Shown here: piece after piece, positions 49,089-58,216 of the stretch
How the letters are laid out: each line of letters opens with the position of its first letter
Position numbering within the stretch: the stretch's first letter is position 1
Source: JAJYSO01 sp964495935
Lineage (GTDB): Bacteria > Bacteroidota > Bacteroidia > Flavobacteriales > Flavobacteriaceae
DNA: 64,000 nucleotides
Reading direction: 5' to 3'
NCBI GenBank assembly: GCA_964495935.1
Contig: CAZBXQ010000002.1
Coordinates: forward strand, 84,815 to 148,814
Notes under the pieces: generated by a model
What the model was told of the DNA's origin: nothing
Seen by the model: the letters and a program-made list of their open reading frames with translations, nothing else
Databases searched by the model: none
Program-made: the position numbers and the translations under genes

Positions 49089-51956
49089 TCAATTTCCGAT
49101 GATCATTTTGGTTTTTACCACGCCGCGATTTGAATCCAACCGAATAAAATAGATCCCTTTCCCAAGGTGATCCACCGGAATTTCGACAACACCTTCTCCG
49201 TCTTTTAGCCGGACTTGCTTGACCATTTTTCCGGCCAGGTTGTACATACTAATAATCCCTTTGGTCGCATGAATATAGCTGAATCGGGCAACTCCTTGAG
49301 TGACCGGATTCTGCACCAATCGAAAATCGATCTTTCCCGCATCTTCCAAAAGATCCTCTTCTTCTTCGTCCTCTTCAACTCCCTGCGGAAGTGCATTTCC
49401 AAAAATCTTAAAGCTCCCGGGAGCCAGATTCAACCGCATTGCCGTATCTTCCACCTCGATTTTGGAATAATCCATCAAATCGTACCAAGTTCCCGCAGTT
49501 GTGAATTCGGGCTGCATAGACTGATCTTCAAGGGTGAAATTGGCAATGATAAGGACTTCCTTCAAAGCTTCTTCCGTGTTCGAATTCCGAATATGGATAT
49601 GCGGTTTTAAATCACCGGATCGAATCTCAAAATCACGCGTATCGAACACCTCATTATGTAAGCGCAAATCGAGCAAGTGTGCCCAAGTATTATAAACTTC
49701 CCGACTTTTCTCATCGGTATCGTAGTGCAATGCAAAAGCCGATGGTTTTTCCTGCAGTCGGCAGGCTCCGGAATCGAGATCAACCGTACCATCGGAACAG
49801 GTGTATATACTAAGGTCATATCCCAATTCGCCAAATTGCCAGATCATTTTGGGACCCGGGAGAGGTAAAAAAACCGCTCCGTAAGCTTTTTGGCGTTCCA
49901 ACGCCGTAGATAAGTCCCGGATCCGGTAATCGCCGTTGGAATTTCCATATTCCAGATTTTTGAACATCAATCTTTCCTCATCGTGGCTTTCTCCGTAATT
50001 CATCGCTCGGGGAGCCTCAAAACCGTGTTCCTTATAATGCACGCGATCAAAATTGCTGTTTTCCTCATACCCCATGGTATTCTGGTTATAGGGATCGGTC
50101 ATCTTGTTCCAAAGCAGTACTCCTTTTCCTTCGTCAAGGCGATAATTTGCCCATTCCTGTTCTTCTCGATCTTCTCCAAGGTGCTCAAAGATGACATAGG
50201 AATCTTCGTCAAAACCCCATTGGTAATCCGCATACAATTTCATAATATCCACCCGGTCCTGCTGGTAAGCATTGGTACAGGCTTCATCGCCCTCTGTACA
50301 AGCTTGTGTAAATCCTTTGGTCAAGTCCCAACGAAAGCCATCGATGTGAAATGCTTTGATCCAATGCTCCAAAACCCGTTTTACATAATAATGCGTCTCG
50401 GGACGAGAATGGTCAAAGTCATTAAAAACGCCATAGGCATGCCGAGCCTGCTGATTAAAATAAGGATTATCTGCAGCGGGCGGGCCAAATCCGGTCCCGG
50501 CGGGATCATCCATCCACATTCTTACTAAAGGATTTCTATCGGTAGCATGATTTAAAGCAATATCGAGAATAACGGCAATCCCATTTTTGTGACTCTCATC
50601 TACAAACCGTTTAAAACTTGCAGCCGTTCCATACGATTTATCCAAAGCATAATGAAAAGCCGTGTCATACCCCCAAGAAGTCGTTGCATCAAATTCCATC
50701 ACGGGCATAATCTCTATAGCATTGATATTCAATTCCTTCAAATAAGGCAGTTTTTCCATCAGACTCTCCCAGTTGGAAGCCTCTGTAAAATCCCGCATCA
50801 GCAGTTCATAAACTACTAAATCGCTTTTCTTAGGACGGTCAAAATCCGTGATTTCCCATTTATATTCCGGTTGGCCGGTTTGAATTATCGAGACCGCGTA
50901 GTCCTGTCCTTTCGGATACTCCGGTAACTCGGGATACGTGGAGGCCTTTATTTTTTTGCTGTCATTAGGGGCTAAAACCAAGGGCGAATAGGGATCAGCT
51001 ACCCGGATTTTACCCTCGATGCTGTATTGAAAAGTATAAACCTCCTGCGGAGAAAGACCCTCAATCTCCAACCAAAACAAATCCCGGTCTTCGCGATCTC
51101 TTTTCATGAGATACTCCCGATCTTCCTGCCAGTCATTAAAACTCCCCACTACATAAACAAAATCCTTCCCGGGGGCATAGAGTGCGACTCCGGCTTTTGA
51201 AGGATCGTCGGGATCATAAGAAATACCCGGACGCATATAGTCGGGAATGGAGGCGGTCTCCGATTCCTCTTTTATATTGACTCGGAATATCTTTTCCACG
51301 ACATCATCCGTTTCCCGGCTGACGGCTCTCACGATCACTTCGGCATCTTGAGTTACCCGATACGTATAATCCAAATTTGTCGATTCTCCCGTACTCGTAT
51401 AAATGGTATGTCCGTTTTCCTCAACTTCAAAAAGAGCAGGCAAAGTAGCTTCTCCCAGGATCTTGATATCGCTTTCGGCATCGGCATAAACCCGACTTTC
51501 GGCCTCGGGGCTTTGAAGTTCGAATCGATACCGGCCAACGTTTAAAAGAATATCGTCGGATTGCCGGCTTCCATCTGCATTTTTAACGAGAAAACCGATC
51601 TTATCAAGAGGTTCGTTTCGGCCATAAAACTCCTCGACAGAAGACAGGGTAAAAGTGTATATTCCGATAGAATGCGTACTGGAGACAAGGTTGAGACGGG
51701 CTGCGTTAGGAGCATTAAAGTCTCCTGCATTTGTCGGTGCATCCCGGGTTTCTCCCGCTTTATCAATCGACCAGGCCCACAAATAAAGCGCATGGGAACC
51801 GGTCACCCCAAAATCCTCTTCATCCACCCGAATCGTAAGGGTAATTGAATCGGTTTGCTCAAAATTTGAAGGGGTAACCTCGACTTCAATTTCGACGTTT
51901 TGCGCCAAAAATTGAAAAGGCATTAAAAATAAAAGGAGAACGAAAACTTTCCTCAT
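49089..51956 (-). CDS. T9SS-secreted GH13 alpha-amylase family enzyme
   Basis: A surface alpha-glucan hydrolase of 955 residues. Order: signal peptide to FLAQ (residue 19); an N-terminal beta domain (about 20-230); an E-set/CBM48-like module (about 255-340; YVVGSFNDWQ); the GH13 barrel (about 370-780) with the nucleophile in FRWDLTKGF (about Asp544), the acid/base in VIFEHLGED (about Glu590) and the stabilising HD in GESHDEERLMF near 665; a C-terminal beta domain; and a T9SS type A sorting domain after about 880 (FRLVQNPVTQG, ISMYNLAGKMV, KGIYFIRLDS). It is transcribed divergently from lacI and is followed by the PorV-like gene. Confidence 0.93.
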   Translation of the reverse strand: MRKVFVLLLFLMPFQFLAQNVEIEVEVTPSNFEQTDSITLTIRVDEEDFGVTGSHALYLWAWSIDKAGETRDAPTNAGDFNAPNAARLNLVSSTHSIGIYTFTLSSVEEFYGRNEPLDKIGFLVKNADGSRQSDDILLNVGRYRFELQSPEAESRVYADAESDIKILGEATLPALFEVEENGHTIYTSTGESTNLDYTYRVTQDAEVIVRAVSRETDDVVEKIFRVNIKEESETASIPDYMRPGISYDPDDPSKAGVALYAPGKDFVYVVGSFNDWQEDREYLMKRDREDRDLFWLEIEGLSPQEVYTFQYSIEGKIRVADPYSPLVLAPNDSKKIKASTYPELPEYPKGQDYAVSIIQTGQPEYKWEITDFDRPKKSDLVVYELLMRDFTEASNWESLMEKLPYLKELNINAIEIMPVMEFDATTSWGYDTAFHYALDKSYGTAASFKRFVDESHKNGIAVILDIALNHATDRNPLVRMWMDDPAGTGFGPPAADNPYFNQQARHAYGVFNDFDHSRPETHYYVKRVLEHWIKAFHIDGFRWDLTKGFTQACTEGDEACTNAYQQDRVDIMKLYADYQWGFDEDSYVIFEHLGEDREEQEWANYRLDEGKGVLLWNKMTDPYNQNTMGYEENSNFDRVHYKEHGFEAPRAMNYGESHDEERLMFKNLEYGNSNGDYRIRDLSTALERQKAYGAVFLPLPGPKMIWQFGELGYDLSIYTCSDGTVDLDSGACRLQEKPSAFALHYDTDEKSREVYNTWAHLLDLRLHNEVFDTRDFEIRSGDLKPHIHIRNSNTEEALKEVLIIANFTLEDQSMQPEFTTAGTWYDLMDYSKIEVEDTAMRLNLAPGSFKIFGNALPQGVEEDEEEEDLLEDAGKIDFRLVQNPVTQGVARFSYIHATKGIISMYNLAGKMVKQVRLKDGEGVVEIPVDHLGKGIYFIRLDSNRGVVKTKMIIGN

Positions 51957-52136
51957 ATTTAATTACTCGTTTTAACTACTGTTTAGCATAAGCAGAAACT
52001 CCCGGCAGTATGCGTTTCCGACCTTTTTCTGATCCTGAATAAAAAACTCATAATCAACCTCTTACACCATTTAATTTTATAAATATCAAAGGTGTAACGA
52101 CGACTCTATAATTTTCTATTTCTTACTTCTCGCAAT

Positions 52137-52144
52137 CAAACATA
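52137..52144 (-). promoter_or_regulatory. -7 promoter element of the amylase-porV transcript
   Basis: TATGTTTG on the minus strand is an exact TAnnTTTG box. The predicted leader is about 175 nt. The operator block begins about 50 bp upstream of it. Confidence 0.5.
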
Positions 52145-52189
52145 AAAATATTATCCTAAATATTCTATAATTAATTAAAAATCAAACTA

Positions 52190-52218
52190 CTACAACGTTT
52201 GCGTGTTAATAAGTTTTT
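52190..52218. promoter_or_regulatory. LacI-type operator block between amylase and lacI
   Basis: The 25-bp segment 52194-52218 repeats the block upstream of susC with a single mismatch, including the half-site AACGTTTGCG. It lies upstream of the amylase -7 box and directly before the lacI promoter, so one site could serve both divergent transcripts, including autoregulation of lacI. Confidence 0.7.
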
Positions 52219-52240
52219 ATAAAGCTCTTTTTTATGACCA

Positions 52241-52248
52241 TAAATTTG
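52241..52248 (+). promoter_or_regulatory. -7 promoter element of lacI
   Basis: TAAATTTG is an exact TAnnTTTG box. It lies 23 bp after the operator block, so the block overlaps or abuts the -33 region. Confidence 0.55.
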
Positions 52249-52576
52249 TCCCAAATCCTTAAATTTACTTGAATTTCAATGTTCAACATCAATCATCAAA
52301 CCAGAATCCATGCCCTTACGCCATACCACTACAACAGATATATAGCTGTCTATAATCTCTTTTTTGAAGGGGTTTGTCATTTCACACCGAGTATTCAGAA
52401 GAGCGGTCTGTTGTTTATCAAGGATTTACTATTTCTCATTACAGTACCCATGACCTTTTTAAGACCGTTACTTTATTTTAATCCTCCTTCCTCAAGGACT
52501 ACGGCAGACGGGAAGACAGAGAACAAATTCCTCAGGGTTTACTCCAATTTTTCGTCACAGCCATAAACCAACCGCA

Positions 52577-53608
52577 ATGCATCCAAAAATCACTTTAAAA
52601 GTTATCGCAAAGGAATTCGGAGTTTCTATTTCTACCGTTTCAAAAGCCCTTAAAAACAGCCCTGAAATAGGGAAAGAGACTAAAGAACGGATTCAAGCTT
52701 TTGCCGCGTATTACAATTACCGGCCCAACACCACAGCACTCAGTTTAAAAAATCAAAATACCAAGACCATCGGAGTAATTCTGCCCGATATCGTCCATCA
52801 CTTTTTCTCTTCGGTGATAAAAGGCATTGAAAGAGTAGCAAATACCAGGGGATACAAGGTTATTATCTGTTTATCGAATAACTCCCTCGAGAAAGAGGCG
52901 TTGAACCTCGGGCTTTTGGCCGATGGCAGTATTGAAGGGTTTATTCTGTCGGTAGCAAAGGAAACCCTGCAGAAAAAGAGTTATGACCATATCGAAAAAG
53001 CCATTCGCCAAGGGTATCCTTTTGTCATGTTCGATCGGGTTATCGAAGAACTTCCCTGCGATAAAGTCCTAATTGATGATCGGGCCGGAGCTAAAAAAGC
53101 AGTAAGTTATCTCATTGAAAGAGGGTGCAGAAAAATTGGTGCGGTGACTACTCCGGATTACTTGAATATCGGAAAACTACGCACCAAAGGCTATAAAGAA
53201 GCACTAAGAGCCCATCATCTACCGTTTTCCGAAGATTTGGTTTTAAAAGTCGAAGACGACGAACGGGCCCCGTCCTATATCGCAAAATTTCTGAAATCAC
53301 GGGATATTGACGGGCTTTTGGCAGTGAATGAAACCTATGCGGCCTATGCCGCAAAAGCTTTACTACAAGACAATAGAAGGATTCCCGAAGAGGTCTCCAT
53401 CATTACTTTTACCAATGGAGAAATCTCCAAGTTATTTATGCCGGCCTTTACCACCGTCAATCAAAACGGTGAAGAAATGGGGGCCCGCTCGGCAAATATC
53501 GTCATCGACCGGCTGGAACAGCAAAAAAAAGAAGGCCGACCGGTACAAGAAGCCTGGTACCATCATATTATAGAAACGGGAATAGTCATCCGTGATTCTG
53601 TAAAATAA
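52577..53608 (+). CDS. LacI family transcriptional regulator of the starch locus
   Basis: A 343-residue DNA-binding sensor. The HTH is ITLKVIAKEFGVSISTVSKALKNSPEIGKETKERI (residues 4-40), followed by the hinge helix NTTALSLKNQ. The periplasmic-binding-protein-like domain starts TIGVILPDIVHHFFSSVIKGIE near 64 and ends near TVNQNGEEMGARSANIVIDRL. It is divergent from the amylase arm and first in the transporter/phosphorylase arm, so it is the likely maltodextrin-responsive regulator, taking the place that SusR (a membrane-spanning regulator) holds in Bacteroides. Ligand and sign of control are not shown. Confidence 0.92.
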   Translation: MHPKITLKVIAKEFGVSISTVSKALKNSPEIGKETKERIQAFAAYYNYRPNTTALSLKNQNTKTIGVILPDIVHHFFSSVIKGIERVANTRGYKVIICLSNNSLEKEALNLGLLADGSIEGFILSVAKETLQKKSYDHIEKAIRQGYPFVMFDRVIEELPCDKVLIDDRAGAKKAVSYLIERGCRKIGAVTTPDYLNIGKLRTKGYKEALRAHHLPFSEDLVLKVEDDERAPSYIAKFLKSRDIDGLLAVNETYAAYAAKALLQDNRRIPEEVSIITFTNGEISKLFMPAFTTVNQNGEEMGARSANIVIDRLEQQKKEGRPVQEAWYHHIIETGIVIRDSVK

Positions 53609-53672
53609 TCCGATTTTTGGGCGATATAATCAGGTGTATGCTCTTCTTTCCCAAAATCGGATAGATTTTTTT
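53608..53672 (+). terminator. terminator after lacI
   Basis: ATCCGATTTTTGGG (53608-53621) pairs with CCCAAAATCGGAT (53650-53662), with one bulged T and a 28-nt loop, and is followed by a run of eight T residues. It separates lacI from the catabolic genes. Confidence 0.75.
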
Positions 53673-53683
53673 TATTCCATCCA

Positions 53684-53691
53684 TATTTTTG
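53684..53691 (+). promoter_or_regulatory. -7 promoter element of the MFS-pgmB-GH65-susB-esterase operon
   Basis: TATTTTTG is an exact TAnnTTTG box just after the lacI terminator, giving a leader of about 105 nt. No copy of the operator block is found nearby. Confidence 0.5.
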
Positions 53692-53802
53692 TTTACCTTC
53701 GAACCTTGCGAGTCTTAACTTCTATTTCTTACTTCTCAACCATACGTTAAGATAAGCTGTCTAAAACGCGCTTATCGTATTGTTTAATTATAACATACGA
53801 CC

Positions 53803-55164
53803 ATGAAGAAGCGTAAATTAGGATTCTGGGAAATCTGGAATATGAGTTTCGGGTTTCTGGGGATTCAGATGGGATTTGCCCTTCAAAACGCCAATGCCAG
53901 TCGGATCCTCCAGATTTTCGGAGCCGATGTCCAAAGCCTTTCTTGGTTTTGGATTATTCCACCTTTGGTGGGATTGATTGTCCAACCTCTTGTAGGTCAT
54001 TATAGCGATGCCACTTGGACGCGATTTGGACGGCGAAAACCTTATTTTCTTGTCGGTTCTGTCCTGGCAGGAATCGGTTTGATTTTTATGCCGCAAGCCG
54101 GAATTTTTACCGCTTTCCTCCCTACACTTTGGGTAGGTGCCGGATTTATGATGATTATGGATACCTCCATCAATATTGCGATGGAGCCCTTTCGAGCTCT
54201 TGTTGCCGATTTACTCCCCACCGATCAAAGAACGCTGGGATACAGTATCCAGACCGTTCTTATCGGAATTGGTGCTGTCGTCGGCTCATGGCTTCCTTAT
54301 GCCCTAAGCAATTGGTTCGGGATTTCTACCGAACCTGCCGATGACGGGGTGCCTTATCATCTTATTCTGTCCTTTATTATAGGGGCGGCTTTCCTGATTG
54401 GCGCTGTCTTGGTAACGCTCTTTACAACCCGAGAATATCCCCCTGAGACCTTGGCAGCACTCGATCATGAGAAAGATTCGGAAAAACCAAAAACCAGCCT
54501 GATGGATATCTTTACCGATTTCGCAAAAATGCCGGAGACCATGCGGCAATTAGCCTGGGTTCAGTTTTTTTCCTGGTTTGGCCTGTTTGGACTCTTTGTC
54601 TTTGCCACCCCGGCCATCGCCCATCACATATACGGCACTCCCTTATTGGAATTCCGGGAGTTTTCAGAATCACAACGTCTTACTTATCGAAAAGCAGGAG
54701 ACTGGGTGGGCCTCCTTTTTGGGATATACAACGGAGTATCGGCCCTATTTGCCTTTTTTCTGCCGGTTCTTGCAAAAAAGATAAGCCGGAAATACACTCA
54801 TGCCATTTGCTTGATTATCGGTGGATTGGGGCTCATCTCTATATATTTCTTTTCCACCCCCAATATGTTAATTATATCCATGGTGTTTATCGGGATTGCC
54901 TGGGCCAGCATTTTAGCGATGCCCTATGCCATTTTAGCAGGTTCAATTCCGGCTCAAAAAATGGGGGTTTATATGGGGATTTTTAACTTTTTCATCGTGA
55001 TTCCGCAAATCGTCAATGCCATCATTGGGGGGCCGATCGTCAAACACCTTTATGGAGGAAATGCCATATACGCCTTGGTGACCAGTGGAGCCGCCATGAT
55101 CATTGCGGGAATTCTGGCCATACGCGTAAATGATATAGACGATAAAACAGAACTTCTTAATTAG
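53803..55164 (+). CDS. MFS sugar transporter, SLC45/GPH-like (probable maltose uptake)
   Basis: An inner-membrane carrier of 453 residues with about 12 hydrophobic segments. The N-terminal WEIWNMSFGFLGIQMGFALQNANASRIL and PLVGHYSDATWTRFGRRKPYFLVGS near 65-90 (the loop 2-3 RxGRRKP motif) are typical of the SLC45/sucrose-maltose transporter branch. It starts the plus-strand catabolic operon and is followed 6 bp later by pgmB. Since the next enzymes phosphorolyse maltose in the cytoplasm, its substrate is probably maltose or short maltodextrins. Confidence 0.9.
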   Translation: MKKRKLGFWEIWNMSFGFLGIQMGFALQNANASRILQIFGADVQSLSWFWIIPPLVGLIVQPLVGHYSDATWTRFGRRKPYFLVGSVLAGIGLIFMPQAGIFTAFLPTLWVGAGFMMIMDTSINIAMEPFRALVADLLPTDQRTLGYSIQTVLIGIGAVVGSWLPYALSNWFGISTEPADDGVPYHLILSFIIGAAFLIGAVLVTLFTTREYPPETLAALDHEKDSEKPKTSLMDIFTDFAKMPETMRQLAWVQFFSWFGLFGLFVFATPAIAHHIYGTPLLEFREFSESQRLTYRKAGDWVGLLFGIYNGVSALFAFFLPVLAKKISRKYTHAICLIIGGLGLISIYFFSTPNMLIISMVFIGIAWASILAMPYAILAGSIPAQKMGVYMGIFNFFIVIPQIVNAIIGGPIVKHLYGGNAIYALVTSGAAMIIAGILAIRVNDIDDKTELLN

Positions 55165-55170
55165 AACTAT

Positions 55171-55815
55171 ATGATATCAAGTTTTATTTTTGACCTCGAC
55201 GGTGTTATTGTCAATACGGCTAAATACCATTACCGAGCTTGGAAGGAACTGGCCGATCAGCTTCATATTCCGTTTAACGAAAAGGAGAATGAACGATTAA
55301 AAGGAGTAAGTCGCATTCGTTCTCTCGAAATTATTCTGGAGCTTGGTCATATAACTCTGTCTAAAGAAGATTTTAATCGTTATATGGCCGAAAAGAACGA
55401 AGAATACCTCCGTTATATCAACCAAATGGACGAATCTGAAGTTCTCCCCAAAGTAAGAGAAACCCTGGCTTTTTTAAAAGCAGAAGGCTACAAAACCGCT
55501 TTAGGATCGGCCAGCAAAAATGCCATGACGATCCTGAATAAAATCGGGCTTTTACATGCTTTTGATGCGATTATTGATGGCACGATGGTAACGCACGGAA
55601 AGCCCCATCCCGAAGTATTTTTACGGGGAGCCGAGGAAACCCGAACCGCTCCTGAAAATTGTGTGGTATTTGAAGACGCCGTAGCAGGAATAGAAGCCGC
55701 CCATCGAGCCGGGATGCTCGCTATTGGGATCGGCTCCCGGGAAGTCCTCCCCGAAGCCGATTATGTATTTTCGGGTTTTGAGGCAATCACCTATGACTTT
55801 TTAGTTCAATTATAA
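55171..55815 (+). CDS. pgmB: beta-phosphoglucomutase
   Basis: HAD-superfamily phosphomutase that interconverts beta-glucose 1-phosphate and glucose 6-phosphate. The 214-residue protein has the nucleophile/acid pair in FDLDGVIVNT (Asp8 and Asp10, same numbering as the Lactococcus enzyme), a helical cap (about 16-85; the RLKGVSRIRSLEIIL segment contacts substrate), LGSASKNA near 111, and the C-terminal KPHPEVFLRGAEE and VFEDAVAGIEAAHRAGM metal site. It lies between the transporter (6 bp) and GH65 phosphorylase (30 bp), which supplies its substrate. Confidence 0.95.
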   Translation: MISSFIFDLDGVIVNTAKYHYRAWKELADQLHIPFNEKENERLKGVSRIRSLEIILELGHITLSKEDFNRYMAEKNEEYLRYINQMDESEVLPKVRETLAFLKAEGYKTALGSASKNAMTILNKIGLLHAFDAIIDGTMVTHGKPHPEVFLRGAEETRTAPENCVVFEDAVAGIEAAHRAGMLAIGIGSREVLPEADYVFSGFEAITYDFLVQL

Positions 55816-55845
55816 TCATTCGATCAACTTTAATTCTTTATAAAA

Positions 55846-58152
55846 ATGTTTCAAGATCATATTCTACCCGATGCCTGGTCTATTATCGAAGAAGGCTTTG
55901 ACAAAGACCGGATCAGAGCCTCCGAAAGTTTATTCAGCCTGGGTAACGGAGCCATGGGGCAACGGGCCAATTTTGAAGAAAAATATTCCGGAGATTCGCT
56001 ACAGGGAAGCTATATCGGCGGGGTTTATTACCCCGATAAAACCAAAGTGGGCTGGTGGAAAAACGGATATCCCGAGTATTTTGCCAAAGTCATTAATGCT
56101 CCTTCCTGGATTGGAATTGAAGTTGAAATTAATGGCGAAGATTTGGATTTAAATACTGCCCGGATTCGTGATTACCGGAAAGAATTGAACATGAAAGAAG
56201 GGTGGTTAAGTCGCTCTTTTATAGCTGAATTATCAAATGGTATTGAAATACAAGTTGAAGCTCTTCGGTTTTTATCTCTGGCTATTGATGAGCTCGGTGC
56301 TATTCGGTATTCCGTAACTCCCCGTAATCAATCTGCCGAAGTTATTTTCAAACCCTACCTTAATTCCGACGTTCATAATCAAGATGCCAATTGGGAAGAG
56401 ACTTTTTGGGAGGCACTGGGTTCGGGAATAGAAGATGATTTTGCCTTTGTTCAGGCCAAAACTTTAAAAACCGAATTTAATGTGGTTACTTATATGAAAA
56501 ATTCCGTGCTCTTAGACGGAAAACCACAAGACTTCTCTCCTTCCGTAGAATCCTACACCTCATCCCGGGTTCAATTTGATTATCCCATAACGGTCGAAAA
56601 AGGAAAAACGGTCAGTCTTATCAAATATGCCGGATATACGGTTTCGACTAATCATCCGGAGGGAAAGCTGAAAGCCGCAGCTCAGGAAATAACCCGCAAG
56701 GCCGAATCCCGGGGATTTGACAAACTCCTCCAACAACAAAAAGAGGCCTGGGCCGACATTTGGAAAATGGCCGATATAACCATCCAAGGAGATATAAAGG
56801 CACAACAGGGAATACGCTTTAATATTTTTCAGCTCAATCAGACGTATTCGGGAAAAGATGCCCGACTCAATATTGGCCCCAAGGGATTTACCGGCGAGAA
56901 ATACGGCGGTTCCACTTATTGGGATACCGAAGCCTATTGCCTGCCTTTCTATATGGCCACCAAAAATCAGGAAGTCGCCCGAAATTTGCTGGTTTATCGT
57001 TATAATCACCTGAAAAAAGCGATTGAAAACGGAGAAAAATTAGGATTTACAAAAGGAGCCGCCCTCTACCCCATGGTTACCATGAACGGAGAGGAATGCC
57101 ACAACGAATGGGAAATCACTTTTGAAGAAATTCATCGAAACGGAGCCATCGCTTTCGCCATTTACAACTATGTGCGATATACCGGAGATGATCTCTATAT
57201 CCCCGAAAAAGGTCTGGAAGTCTTAATCGGTATCGCCCGATTCTGGCAACAACGGGTGAATTTCTCCAAGGCCAAGAATAAATATGTTTTATTGGGAGTT
57301 ACCGGGCCCAATGAATACGAAAACAATATCAATAATAACTTCCATACCAATTATATGGCAAAATGGTGTCTGGAATATACGATGGAGCAGCTCGGGAGGG
57401 TGCGATCCGAATTCCCTTCCGACTACGATCGGATTCTTAAAAAAACCGATATTTCTGAAGAGGAAACGAAGAAATGGAAAGAAATTACCGAGAATCTTTA
57501 TTTTGCCTATTCGGAGGACCATCAAGTATATCTACAACAGGATGGCTTTTTGGATAAAGAATTGATATCCGCTTCAAAATTATCTCAAAAGGAACGCCCT
57601 ATCAATCAAACCTGGTCTTGGGATCGGATCCTTCGTTCGGCCTATATCAAGCAAGCCGATACCTTGCAAAGTTTCTACTTCTTTGAAGATCATTTTACAA
57701 AAGAAGAATTGCAGCGACACTTTGACTTTTATGAACCTCTAACGGTTCATGAATCTTCTTTATCTCCCTGTGTGCATAGTATCCAGGCAGCAAAACTCGA
57801 CCGAATGGAGCAAGCGTATGCTTTTTATTTGCGCACTTCACGATTAGATCTCGATGATTATAACCGGGAGGTGGCCGAAGGGTTGCACATCACTTCTATG
57901 GCGGGTACCTGGATGAGCGTGGTCGAAGGATTCGGGGGGATGCGCGTTCGGGACGGAAAACTCCATTTCGATCCCAAAATACCAAAACAATGGGAAAGTT
58001 ATTCCTTTAAAATCAATTTCAGAAATCATATTCTAACACTGAAAATATCTCATCGGCAACTCCAGTTCCTGATGAATGGAGAAAATGAATTAGAAATCGA
58101 GGTTCGGGGTCAAACCGTCCAACTCATCCCCAATGAAACTTATACCCTTTAA
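55846..58152 (+). CDS. glycoside hydrolase family 65 phosphorylase (probable maltose phosphorylase)
   Basis: Cytoplasmic inverting phosphorylase, 768 residues: N-terminal beta-sandwich (about 1-270; SLFSLGNGAMGQRANFEE), linker, (alpha/alpha)6 barrel with GGSTYWDTEAYCLPFYMAT near 358 and the catalytic acid Glu490 in TGPNEYENN, and a C-terminal beta domain. The phosphate-binding region HESSLSPCVHS near 635 is present, arguing for a phosphorylase rather than a hydrolase. With pgmB adjacent it should cleave maltose to glucose and beta-glucose 1-phosphate; trehalose, kojibiose or nigerose are alternatives in this family. No signal peptide, as expected. Confidence 0.92.
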   Translation: MFQDHILPDAWSIIEEGFDKDRIRASESLFSLGNGAMGQRANFEEKYSGDSLQGSYIGGVYYPDKTKVGWWKNGYPEYFAKVINAPSWIGIEVEINGEDLDLNTARIRDYRKELNMKEGWLSRSFIAELSNGIEIQVEALRFLSLAIDELGAIRYSVTPRNQSAEVIFKPYLNSDVHNQDANWEETFWEALGSGIEDDFAFVQAKTLKTEFNVVTYMKNSVLLDGKPQDFSPSVESYTSSRVQFDYPITVEKGKTVSLIKYAGYTVSTNHPEGKLKAAAQEITRKAESRGFDKLLQQQKEAWADIWKMADITIQGDIKAQQGIRFNIFQLNQTYSGKDARLNIGPKGFTGEKYGGSTYWDTEAYCLPFYMATKNQEVARNLLVYRYNHLKKAIENGEKLGFTKGAALYPMVTMNGEECHNEWEITFEEIHRNGAIAFAIYNYVRYTGDDLYIPEKGLEVLIGIARFWQQRVNFSKAKNKYVLLGVTGPNEYENNINNNFHTNYMAKWCLEYTMEQLGRVRSEFPSDYDRILKKTDISEEETKKWKEITENLYFAYSEDHQVYLQQDGFLDKELISASKLSQKERPINQTWSWDRILRSAYIKQADTLQSFYFFEDHFTKEELQRHFDFYEPLTVHESSLSPCVHSIQAAKLDRMEQAYAFYLRTSRLDLDDYNREVAEGLHITSMAGTWMSVVEGFGGMRVRDGKLHFDPKIPKQWESYSFKINFRNHILTLKISHRQLQFLMNGENELEIEVRGQTVQLIPNETYTL

Positions 58153-58216
58153 ATTAAACCCGATAATCGTTTTTATATCCCCGCTTCTATTTGATTATCA
58201 TCAAAATTTTACCATC

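Larger units (their letters stand above)
51957..52576. other. divergent regulatory region amylase / lacI (620 bp)
   Basis: Holds the leftward amylase promoter, the shared operator block and the rightward lacI promoter, each listed separately. The lacI leader (about 320 nt) is long; it contains a 95-codon open frame with no coding character, which is not called. Confidence 0.6.

Noticed and set aside
52279..52566. 95-codon plus-strand frame upstream of lacI
   Set aside because: Irregular composition, no domain or signal peptide; better seen as the lacI leader.
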